Below are positions 16,485 to 27,812 of a DNA stretch of 64,000 nucleotides, in pieces; position 1 is the stretch's first letter, and every line of letters starts with the position of its first letter. The notes beneath the pieces are model-generated. The model worked only from the letters and a program-made list of their open reading frames with translations. It was not told the DNA's origin and did no database searches. Made by a program: the position numbers and the translations under genes. The stretch is from Texcoconibacillus texcoconensis (lineage in GTDB: Bacteria > Bacillota > Bacilli > Bacillales > Salisediminibacteriaceae): NCBI RefSeq assembly GCF_014202575.1, contig NZ_JACHHB010000006.1, forward strand, positions 169,279-233,278, written 5' to 3'.

Positions 16485-17297
16485 ATGATGAAAAAATTAG
16501 CTTTAGGTGTTGTCAGTACGGTAGCAGTGTCAGGATTAGTCGCATGTGGTGGAGCAGATGAGGATGTATTAAGTGTCGGTGCTACAAACGTCCCTCACGC
16601 AGAAGTTTTGGAGTTTGCTGAGCCGATTCTTGAAGAAGAAGGGATTCGCTTAAACATTCAAACGTTCAATGATTACGCATTACCGAATATGGCTTTAGTA
16701 GAAGAAGAAATTGATGCAAACTACTTCCAACATATTCCGTTTTTCGAGTCTGAAATTGAATCAGAAGGTTATGACATTGTCAATGAAGGTGGAATTCACC
16801 TTGAACCAATCGGTCTTTATTCCCAAGACCATGATAGCTTAGATGACTTACCAGAAGGTGCGGACGTGATTATGAGTGATTCAGTTGCGGATCAAGGCCG
16901 TATTTTAATGTTACTTGAAGAAGAGGGACTCCTTACACTAGCTGAAGGTGCAGGGATTGATGCGACAATTGAAGATATCGAGGAAAACCCATTGGACCTT
17001 CAGTTCCAAGATAATGTTTCAGCAGACATGCTCCCACAAGCTTATGAAAACAATGAAGGAGACCTGGTTGTCATCAACTCAAACTTCGCCCTTGATGCAG
17101 GTCTAAACCCACTGGAGGATTCGATTTCTATTGAACCAGCGGATGAAGATAACCCATACGTGAATATTATCGCAGTAAGAGGTGAAGATGAAGGGTCAGA
17201 AGACATTGCTACACTCATCGATGTTCTTCGTTCAGAAGAAGTGCAAGAATTTATTATTGAAGAATACGATGGGGCTGTTGTTCCTGTAGAAGAATAA
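16485..17297 (+). CDS. metQ: methionine-binding lipoprotein, copy 2
   Basis: A 270-residue NlpA/MetQ lipoprotein with lipobox LVAC (Cys21), then VLSVGATNVPHAEVLE and FNDYALPNMAL. The N-terminal TNVPHAE block fits canonical MetQ more closely than copy 1 (GVNGSGIPLWE), hinting at a different substrate for copy 1. Strongly acidic. There are two adjacent ATGs; GGGGGG lies 5 nt before the first and 8 nt before the second, so either may be used. Last gene of its operon. Confidence 0.92.
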   Translation: MMKKLALGVVSTVAVSGLVACGGADEDVLSVGATNVPHAEVLEFAEPILEEEGIRLNIQTFNDYALPNMALVEEEIDANYFQHIPFFESEIESEGYDIVNEGGIHLEPIGLYSQDHDSLDDLPEGADVIMSDSVADQGRILMLLEEEGLLTLAEGAGIDATIEDIEENPLDLQFQDNVSADMLPQAYENNEGDLVVINSNFALDAGLNPLEDSISIEPADEDNPYVNIIAVRGEDEGSEDIATLIDVLRSEEVQEFIIEEYDGAVVPVEE

Positions 17298-17324
17298 ATA
17301 ATAAATGAATCGACAAAAATGTGA

Positions 17325-17357
17325 GGCCAGTTCTTTATTAGGAAGGACTGGTTTTTC
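17325..17357 (+). terminator. terminator of met operon 2
   Basis: GCCAGTTCTT and AAGGACTGGT form the stem (with G-U pairs), followed by TTTTTC. Confidence 0.75.
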
Positions 17358-17448
17358 TATGTCGTTTTATATTTGTTTTTGTCGTATATTCAATGGTCGA
17401 TTCGCCATACTAAAAGAGAATGATACATATTAAGAACGGAGGGGTTAC

Positions 17449-17826
17449 ATGGAACATTCGCAATCAAACGAGCATCGGTCAACCATTCAACAAGCTTTAC
17501 ACGACTATAAAGAAGGATTGGGTCACTTTCGAGAGGAAATGCCTGAAATTGCGCATAAGTATGTAGACTTTACAGAAGCATGCTTTGCTGAAGGGAAATT
17601 ATCGAAAAAGGACAAACAATTGATTGCCTTAGGTATTAGTATTTACGCTCAGGATGAATATTGTATTATTTATCATACGAAAGGATGTCTTGATGAAGGG
17701 TGCGACCGTGAAGAAATTTTAGAGTTAGTATCAGTTACAGGTGCCTTTGGTGGAGGCGCAGCACTCAGTCAAGCGTTCACACTCGTCCATGAATGCGTCG
17801 ATGAATTTGGAGGACAAGTTCATTAA
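17449..17826 (+). CDS. yurZ: carboxymuconolactone decarboxylase-family protein (YurZ-like)
   Basis: A 125-residue all-helical CMD/AhpD-family protein. A single Cys and a His are seen in EYCIIYHTKGC instead of the CxxC of true AhpD, so it need not be a peroxidase-coupled reductase. VSVTGAFGGGAALSQA is family-typical. B. subtilis yurZ has the same place, between metQ and sufC. Its biochemical role is not known. The ATG has GGAGGGG upstream. Confidence 0.8.
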   Translation: MEHSQSNEHRSTIQQALHDYKEGLGHFREEMPEIAHKYVDFTEACFAEGKLSKKDKQLIALGISIYAQDEYCIIYHTKGCLDEGCDREEILELVSVTGAFGGGAALSQAFTLVHECVDEFGGQVH

Positions 17827-18066
17827 TACATTTCGTACGTCATACAAAGCGTAATCTCTAGAGATTAGAGGAGATTTTTGCAATACGTGGGGTAAGGGAA
17901 CCTCACAATATCTCACCCGTATTTGTTAGGAAATATAAGAATCAATCCTTGTTGGTAAGATTGTGAGTAAATGTTACGATAATGGATGTAAAAGCTGACC
18001 GAATGCTATCCCAAGGGTTCTGGTACCGGGTAAAACAGCTGTTGAACCCACGCATGAAAGGTCAAA

Positions 18067-18279
18067 ATGAATTCCAGAAAGGATTGGTTTATTATTAACC
18101 AGATCGAAACCAACTATACCGGCGAAATGGAGAAAGCAATGTACCAGTCATACGGTTTTGGCTATGAAGAATACAACCGAAACCTCAATAACCGTATGAA
18201 AGTAGAAGCTGAACGTGAGCGGAACTATCGCCGAAGTGTTGAGATCGTGGCAAGTCACCAAAATCAGGTGCGCCCGTAA
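18067..18279 (+). CDS. small protein of unknown function
   Basis: A 70-residue basic, Y/N/R-rich protein, probably helical at the C-terminus (NNRMKVEAERERNYRRSVEI). AAAGG lies 6 nt before the ATG. No family is recognised. Another frame (17982-18098) encodes 38 plausible residues and runs into this gene in the +1 frame, so the pair may be one gene split by a frameshift; see findings. A perfect terminator follows at 18332, which supports a real transcription unit. Confidence 0.5.
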   Translation: MNSRKDWFIINQIETNYTGEMEKAMYQSYGFGYEEYNRNLNNRMKVEAERERNYRRSVEIVASHQNQVRP

Positions 18280-18331
18280 CTGGAAAAGACAAATAATCGC
18301 TTTATACTTGATATTAGAAGAGAATCAAGGG

Positions 18332-18366
18332 AGACCAGCATGATCATCATGCTGGTCTGTTTTTCT
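18332..18366 (+). terminator. perfect palindromic terminator
   Basis: AGACCAGCATGAT and its exact complement are separated by a single C, followed by GTTTTTC. It closes the small-gene unit before suf. Confidence 0.88.
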
Positions 18367-18653
18367 GTGTTTAAACAGGAGGTTAATTGAGAATTGATAT
18401 CACTATTTGATAATCAGCACAGGTATTTTGATATGTTTAACCTAGATAAATTTGTGAAAAGAGCGTAGAATCAATGGTGAAACTGGACGATTTTGTACAT
18501 AACTTTATGGATTCAAACAATGTACTTGAGAAAAATTTGGATAGCAAGTATGATGAAAACCATACATCACATACTAACAAAAATAGGTTCAGACGCATTA
18601 GGGGATATATTAAATAAAAATGTATAAAAAACAAAATTTGTGTAGTGTTTTCC
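18367..18653. other. intergenic stretch without identified features
   Basis: A/T-rich sequence between the terminator at 18332 and the suf promoter. Reading frames on both strands are short, lack ribosome sites and look random. No RNA family was recognised. Confidence 0.5.
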
Positions 18654-18682
18654 TTGAAGAAAAAGAGAAGATGTTTTAAGAT
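18654..18682 (+). promoter_or_regulatory. possible promoter of the suf operon
   Basis: TTGAAG, 17-nt spacer, TAAGAT, about 90 nt before sufC. The start point would fall inside the 7-1-7 palindrome at 18682. Confidence 0.4.
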
Positions 18683-18696
18683 TATAATGAGAATAA
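18682..18696 (+). promoter_or_regulatory. PerR/Fur-like 7-1-7 box before sufC
   Basis: TTATAATGAGAATAA matches the PerR consensus TTATAATNATTATAA at all but two of its 14 defined positions, and overlaps the predicted start of suf transcription. Which Fur-family protein binds, if any, cannot be told from the sequence. Confidence 0.4.
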
Positions 18697-18772
18697 ACTG
18701 AGAATGGTAAGTGAGATATCAAACGTTCACTTTCCTTTAATCATGTATAATAAATGGATGGAGGTATCGGGC

Positions 18773-19555
18773 ATGACAACACCAAATTTGAAAGTCGACG
18801 ATCTACATGTCTCAATCGAGGATAAAGAAATCTTAAAAGGATTCGGCATTGAAATCAACGGTGGAGAAATCCATGCAATTATGGGTCCAAACGGAACAGG
18901 GAAATCAACACTTGCCTCTGCACTAATGGGGCACCCAAATTATGAAATCACAAAGGGTAATGCAACATTTAATGGAGAAGACTTGCTTGAGATGGAAGTA
19001 GATGAACGTGCGCAAGCAGGGTTGTTTCTTGCAATGCAATACCCAAGTGAAGTAAGTGGTGTAACAAACGCTGACTTTATTCGTTCTGCGATTAATTCAG
19101 GACGTGAAGAAGGCGATGAAATTTCTCTTATGAAATTCATTCGTCACATGGATGATAAAATGGGTAAATTAGAAATTGATAGTTCTTTCCAACACCGTTA
19201 CCTAAATGAAGGTTTTTCTGGTGGTGAGAAAAAGCGCAACGAAATTCTACAAATGCTTATGCTCGAACCAAAGATTGCGATCTTGGACGAAATTGACTCC
19301 GGTCTTGATATTGACGCACTAAAAGTTGTTGCACAGGGCGTAAATGATATGCGTAGTGATGACTTTGGTTGTCTTATCATTACTCACTATCAACGACTAC
19401 TTAACTATGTGACACCAGATAAGGTTCACGTTATGATGCAAGGTCGCATTGTAAAATCAGGTGGCCCTGAACTTGCTGAGCGTCTTGAGGCAGAAGGGTA
19501 TGACTGGATTAAAAATGAGCTAGGCATTGAAGATGAAACTGTAGGCCAAGAATAA
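18773..19555 (+). CDS. sufC: Fe-S cluster assembly ATPase SufC
   Basis: A 260-residue ABC-type ATPase of the SufBCD scaffold complex, acting in the cytosol. Walker A GPNGTGKST lies near residue 40, the signature FSGGEKKRNEI near 148 and Walker B AILDEIDSGLD. The ATG at 18773 is chosen because GGAGG lies 8-9 nt upstream and the N-terminus then matches the family; the frame runs back to 18704 without support. First gene of sufCDSUB, in the same order as B. subtilis. Confidence 0.95.
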   Translation: MTTPNLKVDDLHVSIEDKEILKGFGIEINGGEIHAIMGPNGTGKSTLASALMGHPNYEITKGNATFNGEDLLEMEVDERAQAGLFLAMQYPSEVSGVTNADFIRSAINSGREEGDEISLMKFIRHMDDKMGKLEIDSSFQHRYLNEGFSGGEKKRNEILQMLMLEPKIAILDEIDSGLDIDALKVVAQGVNDMRSDDFGCLIITHYQRLLNYVTPDKVHVMMQGRIVKSGGPELAERLEAEGYDWIKNELGIEDETVGQE

Positions 19556-19582
19556 GCGCGGTTCCAAGAAGGAGGATATGAA

Positions 19583-22552
<2,970 letters not shown>

Positions 22553-22682
22553 TAAGTATTTGTTAACAATATAGGTGTGGTGTTAAAATAGAGATACTAC
22601 GTGGTTAGTATGTATAAAAAGAATCACGTTATTGATCGGTAGTAAGGCACGTTTTGACTGATCACTCAGAGGAGGGTTTCAA

Positions 22683-24080
22683 ATGGCTAAGGAAATACCT
22701 GAAATTGAGGAATATCAATATGGTTTTTCCGATAAAGACGTATCTATTTTCCGTTCTGAACGAGGACTTACAGAAGATATCGTCAAAGAAATTTCAAAAA
22801 TGAAAGAAGAGCCACAATGGATGCTTGATTTTCGTCTTAAGTCGCTCGAACAATTTTATAAAATGCCAATGCCACAATGGGGTGGCGACTTAAATGAATT
22901 GGACTTTGATGAAATTACGTATTACGTAAAGCCGTCTGAGAAGTCTGAGCGTTCATGGGATGAAGTACCAGAAGAAATTAAGAACACTTTTGATAAACTT
23001 GGGATTCCAGAAGCTGAACAAAAGTATTTAGCTGGTGTATCAGCACAATATGAATCTGAAGTTGTTTATCATAATATGCAAGAAGACCTTGAAGAGCAAG
23101 GGATTATCTTTAAAGATACTGATACAGCGTTAAAAGAGGATGAGGAAATCTTCCGTGAGCACTTTGGTAAGGTCATCCCTCCTGCTGACAACAAATTTGC
23201 AGCATTAAACTCTGCTGTATGGTCTGGTGGATCATTCATTTATATACCAAAAGGTGTCAAAACAGATACACCTCTTCAAGCTTACTTCCGTATTAACTCG
23301 GAGAACATGGGTCAATTCGAACGTACGTTAATTATCGCGGATGAAGACAGCTCGGTTCACTATGTAGAAGGGTGTACAGCACCTGTTTATACGACAAACT
23401 CTCTTCACAGTGCAGTTGTTGAGATCATCGTGAAGAAGGATGCATATTGCCGTTACACAACCATCCAAAACTGGGCACCGAACGTATTTAACCTTGTTAC
23501 AAAACGTGCGGTGGCAGAACAAAATGCAACGATGGAATGGGTCGACGGTAACATTGGATCAAAATTAACGATGAAGTACCCAGCGATCATCATGAAAGGT
23601 GAGGGTGCTCGCGGTAACGTGTTATCGATTGCGATTGCAGGTAAAGGTCAACACCAAGACGCAGGTGCGAAAGCTTTACACTTAGCACCGAACTGTTCAT
23701 CGACGATCGTATCGAAATCGATCTCAAAGCACGGTGGAAAAGTTACGTACCGAGGCATCTGTCAATTCGGGCGCAAATCTCAAGGTTCGAAATCGAAAAT
23801 TGAATGTGATACGCTCATCATGGATAATCAATCAACTTCTGATACGATTCCATACAATGAGATTTTCAACAATGATATTGCGCTTGAACACGAAGCGACA
23901 GTGTCGAAGGTTTCTGAAGAACAACTCTTCTACTTGATGAGCCGTGGTGTTTCTGAACAAGAAGCGACAGAAATGATCGTGATGGGCTTTATCGAACCAT
24001 TCACAAAAGAACTACCGATGGAGTATGCGGTAGAAATGAACCGCCTCATTAAGTTCGAGATGGAAGGTTCTATCGGTTAA
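22683..24080 (+). CDS. sufB: Fe-S cluster assembly scaffold SufB
   Basis: A 465-residue main scaffold of SufBC2D. It shows [23 protein letters not shown], the SufB signature with Cys, and [18 protein letters not shown] with the conserved Glu and His near residue 405. GAGGAGGG lies 7 nt before the ATG. The 130-nt gap from sufU holds no obvious terminator, so the operon probably continues. Highly conserved over its length. Confidence 0.95.
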   Translation: MAKEIPEIEEYQYGFSDKDVSIFRSERGLTEDIVKEISKMKEEPQWMLDFRLKSLEQFYKMPMPQWGGDLNELDFDEITYYVKPSEKSERSWDEVPEEIKNTFDKLGIPEAEQKYLAGVSAQYESEVVYHNMQEDLEEQGIIFKDTDTALKEDEEIFREHFGKVIPPADNKFAALNSAVWSGGSFIYIPKGVKTDTPLQAYFRINSENMGQFERTLIIADEDSSVHYVEGCTAPVYTTNSLHSAVVEIIVKKDAYCRYTTIQNWAPNVFNLVTKRAVAEQNATMEWVDGNIGSKLTMKYPAIIMKGEGARGNVLSIAIAGKGQHQDAGAKALHLAPNCSSTIVSKSISKHGGKVTYRGICQFGRKSQGSKSKIECDTLIMDNQSTSDTIPYNEIFNNDIALEHEATVSKVSEEQLFYLMSRGVSEQEATEMIVMGFIEPFTKELPMEYAVEMNRLIKFEMEGSIG

Positions 24081-24097
24081 TCAATAAGAAGGAAAAA

Positions 24098-24127
24098 AGG
24101 GGCTGGCGCAACGTCAGCCTCTTTTTG
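24098..24127 (+). terminator. terminator of the suf operon
   Basis: AGGGGCTGGCG and CGTCAGCCTCT pair around CAA, followed by TTTTTG. Confidence 0.88.
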
Positions 24128-24174
24128 TTTATAAACAAAAACGATGTCAGTGGCAAAGAAAGGAAGAAAGTTCG

Positions 24175-25029
24175 TTGATACGTATAGGATTGACTGGGTG
24201 GGGAGATCATGACTCTTTATATGAGAATCAGGGAAGTGCTCATAAATTAGCAACTTATGGGAGCTATTTCCCTATTGTTGAATTGGATGCTTCTTTTTAT
24301 GCCAATCAACCAGAAAGAAATATGTTGAAGTGGATTCGTGAAACACCAGATACATTCCAATTTGTCGTAAAAGCCTATCAAGGGATTACCGGGCATGATC
24401 GTGGGGAAAATTCATATGGATCAAAACAAGACATGTTTTCTGACTTCCGCGCCTCGATTGAACCATTACGTGAAGCTGGGAAATTAGCGATGGTGCTCTG
24501 TCAATTTCCGCCTTGGTTTGATTGTAGGAGAGAACATGTCGATTATTTACGGTACTGCCGTGCGCAGCTAACTGACATAGATGTTGCACTTGAATTTCGT
24601 CACTATTCCTGGTTTTCATCAACTTACAAACAACGAACCCTTTCGTTTATGGAGGAAGAACAATGGGTTCATAGTATATGCGATGAACCCCAAGCAGGAG
24701 AAGGTTCGATTCCGATGGTTGTTCACCCAACGCATCCTCAAAAAACGTTATTTCGCTTCCATGGCAGAAATGTGTCAGGCTGGAAAAAGCCAGAGGGAGC
24801 AGATAATAAATCTTGGCGCGATGTACGATATTTATATGATTACAGCATTCGGGAACGTCAAGAATTTATCGAACAGATACAAAAAGTTGCTGAGCAATCA
24901 CAAGATATTTACATCGTGTTTAATAACAATTCAGGTGGCCATGCAGCACAAAACGCATTAAAATTGATAGAAGAAATGAAACTTAAATATGAAGGCTTAG
25001 CACCTAGACAACTTCAACTTTTTGATTGA
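24175..25029 (+). CDS. yunF: DUF72 family protein (YunF-like)
   Basis: A 284-residue TIM-barrel-like DUF72 protein. Family blocks are GLTGWGDHDSLY at the N-terminus, FVVKAYQGITGH near residue 65, DVALEFRHYSWF near 140 and YIVFNNNSGGHAAQNA near 245. A tRNA- or nucleic-acid-related role has been suggested for DUF72, but none is established. The start is a TTG at 24175 with AGGAAGAAAG upstream. It matches yunF of B. subtilis, which also lies beside sufB. Confidence 0.82.
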   Translation: MIRIGLTGWGDHDSLYENQGSAHKLATYGSYFPIVELDASFYANQPERNMLKWIRETPDTFQFVVKAYQGITGHDRGENSYGSKQDMFSDFRASIEPLREAGKLAMVLCQFPPWFDCRREHVDYLRYCRAQLTDIDVALEFRHYSWFSSTYKQRTLSFMEEEQWVHSICDEPQAGEGSIPMVVHPTHPQKTLFRFHGRNVSGWKKPEGADNKSWRDVRYLYDYSIRERQEFIEQIQKVAEQSQDIYIVFNNNSGGHAAQNALKLIEEMKLKYEGLAPRQLQLFD

Positions 25030-25107
25030 TTAGGGCTCGTATTTCATAGATAATGGAACGTAAATGTTGGCACTTTTCTAAAATTAAAAGAAGGAAGTTG
25101 TTTTACG

Positions 25108-25932
25108 ATGGAATGGATTTTGCTTGTCATTTTAGGGCTTATGGCAGGGACATTAGGTAGTTTAATGGGGCTAGGTGGAGGCATATTAATTGTCCCGGCA
25201 CTACTTATGTTTAGCGATTATTTCACGAGTTTTTCTTCGATGACACCGCAAGTCGCGGTCGGTACATCGTTACTCATGATGATCTTCACAGCACTTTCTT
25301 CGACATTAGCATATGTCAAACAAAGGAAAGTAGATTATAAAAGTGGCCTTCTGTTCTTTATAGGTAGTGGCCCTGGTGCGCTATTTGGTGTGTGGTTAAA
25401 TCAACATCTTACAACCGACCCGTTTCTCCTTTTATTTGGTGCATTTATGATTTTGATGTCTTTTTTCATGCTTATACGTCAACGTTTAAAACCATTAAAG
25501 CTGAGTGTACGTGGCATCCAGAGAAGTTACACAGACGATGCGGGCGCAACTTATCATTACGGATATCCGCGTACTCTTGCTATTATGATTTCTTTTATTG
25601 TTGGAATGGTTTCAGGACTTTTCGGAATTGGTGGAGGGGCTCTTATGGTGCCGGCTATGGTCCTCATTTTCCGCTTTCCTCCCCATATTGCAGTGGCAAC
25701 ATCAATGTTTATGATATTTTTATCATCGATAGTTAGCACGTTCTCTCATATACAGCTGGGGAATGTAAACTGGGTTTACGCGATGTTGTTAGTGCCAGGT
25801 GCATGGATTGGAGGCAAATTAGGTGCAGCTATCAATCAGCGGCTCTCTAGCGATCATTTAGTATTTGTTTTCCGGATCTTTTTAATTATTATTGGCATTC
25901 GCTTAATATACCAAGGGGGAACAAGCCTCTAA
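25108..25932 (+). CDS. yunE: TauE/SafE-family permease (YunE-like)
   Basis: A 274-residue membrane protein with about eight hydrophobic segments and two similar glycine-rich repeats: GSLMGLGGGILIVPALL near residue 18 and GLFGIGGGALMVPAM near residue 174. Both are TauE/SafE signatures. The family exports sulfite, sulfoacetate or other anions; the substrate here is not known. An extra cytoplasmic loop between the halves holds HYGYPRT. Confidence 0.85.
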   Translation: MEWILLVILGLMAGTLGSLMGLGGGILIVPALLMFSDYFTSFSSMTPQVAVGTSLLMMIFTALSSTLAYVKQRKVDYKSGLLFFIGSGPGALFGVWLNQHLTTDPFLLLFGAFMILMSFFMLIRQRLKPLKLSVRGIQRSYTDDAGATYHYGYPRTLAIMISFIVGMVSGLFGIGGGALMVPAMVLIFRFPPHIAVATSMFMIFLSSIVSTFSHIQLGNVNWVYAMLLVPGAWIGGKLGAAINQRLSSDHLVFVFRIFLIIIGIRLIYQGGTSL

Positions 25933-25961
25933 TAACTTCGATGAGGTGGCGGTGATAAAGA

Positions 25962-27341
25962 GTGACACAACGGATAAGAATCATACATACGAACGATTTA
26001 CATAGTCAATTTGACCGTTGGCCTGCACTTGTCCATGCGGTTCGTGAAAAACGTCATGAAGCAATTAAAAATGGTGAAGATTCTTTAGTCTTTGACATTG
26101 GTGACCACTGTGATCGTTCACACCCGATTACAGAAGCCCTCTTAGGAAAAGGGAATGTACAACTTCTTAACGATGTTGAGTACGACGCAGTGACAATAGG
26201 GAATAATGAAGGAATGACGTTACCAAAAACAGCACTTGAATCGTTATATAAGGGAGCAAACTTTCCCGTTGTATTGAGTAATTTAAAACACCTTAATGGT
26301 GAAAAGCCAGAATGGTGTGAGTCTGTTAAGTGGTTCGAATTAAATGGAGGCATTAAAGTGGCGGTACTAGGAGTAACCGTTGCTTATCCTGCTTTTTATG
26401 AGCCACTGGGATGGAAAGTATTACCGCCAATTGAAAACTTGCGAACAATTGTAGATCAAGTGAAGGATGAGGCAGATGTATTGATCTGCTTATCGCATTT
26501 AGGTCTTCATAAAGATGAGGTGTTGGCTGAGGAAATTCCTGAATTAGATGTGGTTCTGGGTGCTCATACCCACCATGTTTTGGAACAAGGGGTGTGTGTA
26601 AACGGGGTTTTGATTAATCAAGCTGGGCGTTCCGGCTCTCATGTCGGAGAAGTGACGTTGACAGTTTGTTCAACATCAAAACAAGTGCTTTCATCATCAG
26701 CTCAAACTGATGCAATTCCAGCCACTCAGCCTCCCGATGAACAAGCCCAACAAAAAATTCAACTCTTGAGAAAGCAAGCTGCACAAAAAATGAGCGAAGC
26801 AGTTGCATACTTAAGTGACCCCTTACTCATTGATTGGCAAACTGAGTCTCCATTTGCTTCTTTATTAGCAGAAGCAATGAGGGAATGGAGTAATACAGAT
26901 ATTGCAATGATTAATGCTGGTGTTCTTTTACAACCATTGTCAAAAGGGGAAGTAACAAAAGCAGGATTGCATGAAGTTTGTCCTCATCCAATCAACCCAG
27001 CCATTTTAACTGTGTCAGGGCAGCAGTTATTGGAAATTATTAAATACGGACAAAATCGTCAGTTGATTGAAAAACAAGTGAAGGGTTTCGGTTTTCGTGG
27101 GAAACAAATTGGTGCGATGATTTATGATGGTTTAACATTTCCTTCTTCACGAGATGATCATGAAGGATTTTATATTCATGGAGAACCGTTGAATTTTGAA
27201 AAGACATATACATTGGCAACGGTCGATATGTTTACGTTCGGCAAGTTATACCCTCCAATTAGTGATCATTCATCAATCCGATACCTTATGCCTGAATTTT
27301 TACGAGATATTATCGCATGGAAATTAAGCTCTTTCAATTGA
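25962..27341 (+). CDS. yunD: metallophosphoesterase / 5'-nucleotidase family protein (YunD-like)
   Basis: A 459-residue two-domain protein. The N-terminal calcineurin-like domain has metal ligands in HTNDLHSQF near residue 8, FDIGDHCDRS near 44, IGNNE near 78 and GAHTHHV near 200. The C-terminal half is a 5'-nucleotidase-like substrate-binding domain. There is no signal peptide, unlike secreted 5'-nucleotidases, so it acts inside the cell. The start is a GTG at 25962, 29 nt after yunE, so the two are probably co-transcribed. Confidence 0.85.
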   Translation: MTQRIRIIHTNDLHSQFDRWPALVHAVREKRHEAIKNGEDSLVFDIGDHCDRSHPITEALLGKGNVQLLNDVEYDAVTIGNNEGMTLPKTALESLYKGANFPVVLSNLKHLNGEKPEWCESVKWFELNGGIKVAVLGVTVAYPAFYEPLGWKVLPPIENLRTIVDQVKDEADVLICLSHLGLHKDEVLAEEIPELDVVLGAHTHHVLEQGVCVNGVLINQAGRSGSHVGEVTLTVCSTSKQVLSSSAQTDAIPATQPPDEQAQQKIQLLRKQAAQKMSEAVAYLSDPLLIDWQTESPFASLLAEAMREWSNTDIAMINAGVLLQPLSKGEVTKAGLHEVCPHPINPAILTVSGQQLLEIIKYGQNRQLIEKQVKGFGFRGKQIGAMIYDGLTFPSSRDDHEGFYIHGEPLNFEKTYTLATVDMFTFGKLYPPISDHSSIRYLMPEFLRDIIAWKLSSFN

Positions 27342-27362
27342 ATAATAAAAAAAGGAAAAGCA

Positions 27363-27414
27363 CCTTTCATCGTTATACGCATAATATACGATTGTAGATG
27401 AAAACGGTGAAAGG
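27363..27414 (+). promoter_or_regulatory. hairpin that can hide the yunC ribosome site
   Basis: CCTTTCATCG pairs with CGGTGAAAGG (one G-T) across a 32-nt loop. The right arm contains most of the AAAGGG ribosome site of yunC. Possible translation control; base pairing is seen, function is inferred. Confidence 0.35.
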
Positions 27415-27423
27415 GTGAATAAA

Positions 27424-27726
27424 GTGTATAATCAAGTTCCGATAACAGTTGATGGGCATTCGTTTACCGGTGTATCATTGAAATTACCGAAAACAAATTT
27501 TTTATCGATTAGTAATGAAAGAGGATATATTATGTGTGGTGCACTAGATGTTCAATTATTAAATGAAAAATTAGCAGATCGTAAAATTGTTGCCGGCAGA
27601 GCAGTAGGCGTTCGCTCATTGGATGATTTACTTGATGCGCCACTCGAGTCAGTGACGCTTGCCGCAGAGGAACTTGGTATCGAGAAAGGTATGAAAGGGA
27701 GAGACGCTTTGTTAAAAATGATATAG
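27424..27726 (+). CDS. yunC: DUF1805 family protein (YunC-like)
   Basis: A 100-residue small alpha/beta protein of the DUF1805 family, recognised by SNERGYIMCGALDVQLLNEKL and IVAGRAVGVRSLDDLLDAPL. Function unknown. The GTG at 27424 is chosen: AAGGG lies 8 nt before it and the N-terminus lines up with B. subtilis YunC. A GTG 9 nt earlier overlaps the ribosome site and is unlikely. Confidence 0.85.
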   Translation: MYNQVPITVDGHSFTGVSLKLPKTNFLSISNERGYIMCGALDVQLLNEKLADRKIVAGRAVGVRSLDDLLDAPLESVTLAAEELGIEKGMKGRDALLKMI

Positions 27727-27736
27727 GACCTTTCAA

Positions 27737-27769
27737 GCGGTGACTACCTTCCTTTTTTGGAGTCACCGC
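27737..27769. other. hairpin after yunC
   Basis: GCGGTGACT and AGTCACCGC form a perfect 9-bp stem with a T-rich loop. No T run follows, so it may be a weak terminator or an mRNA 3'-end stabiliser. Confidence 0.4.
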
Positions 27770-27812
27770 CAGAAAAGTACTTAGGGAAATGAATTGAAGG
27801 AGTTATGACAAG

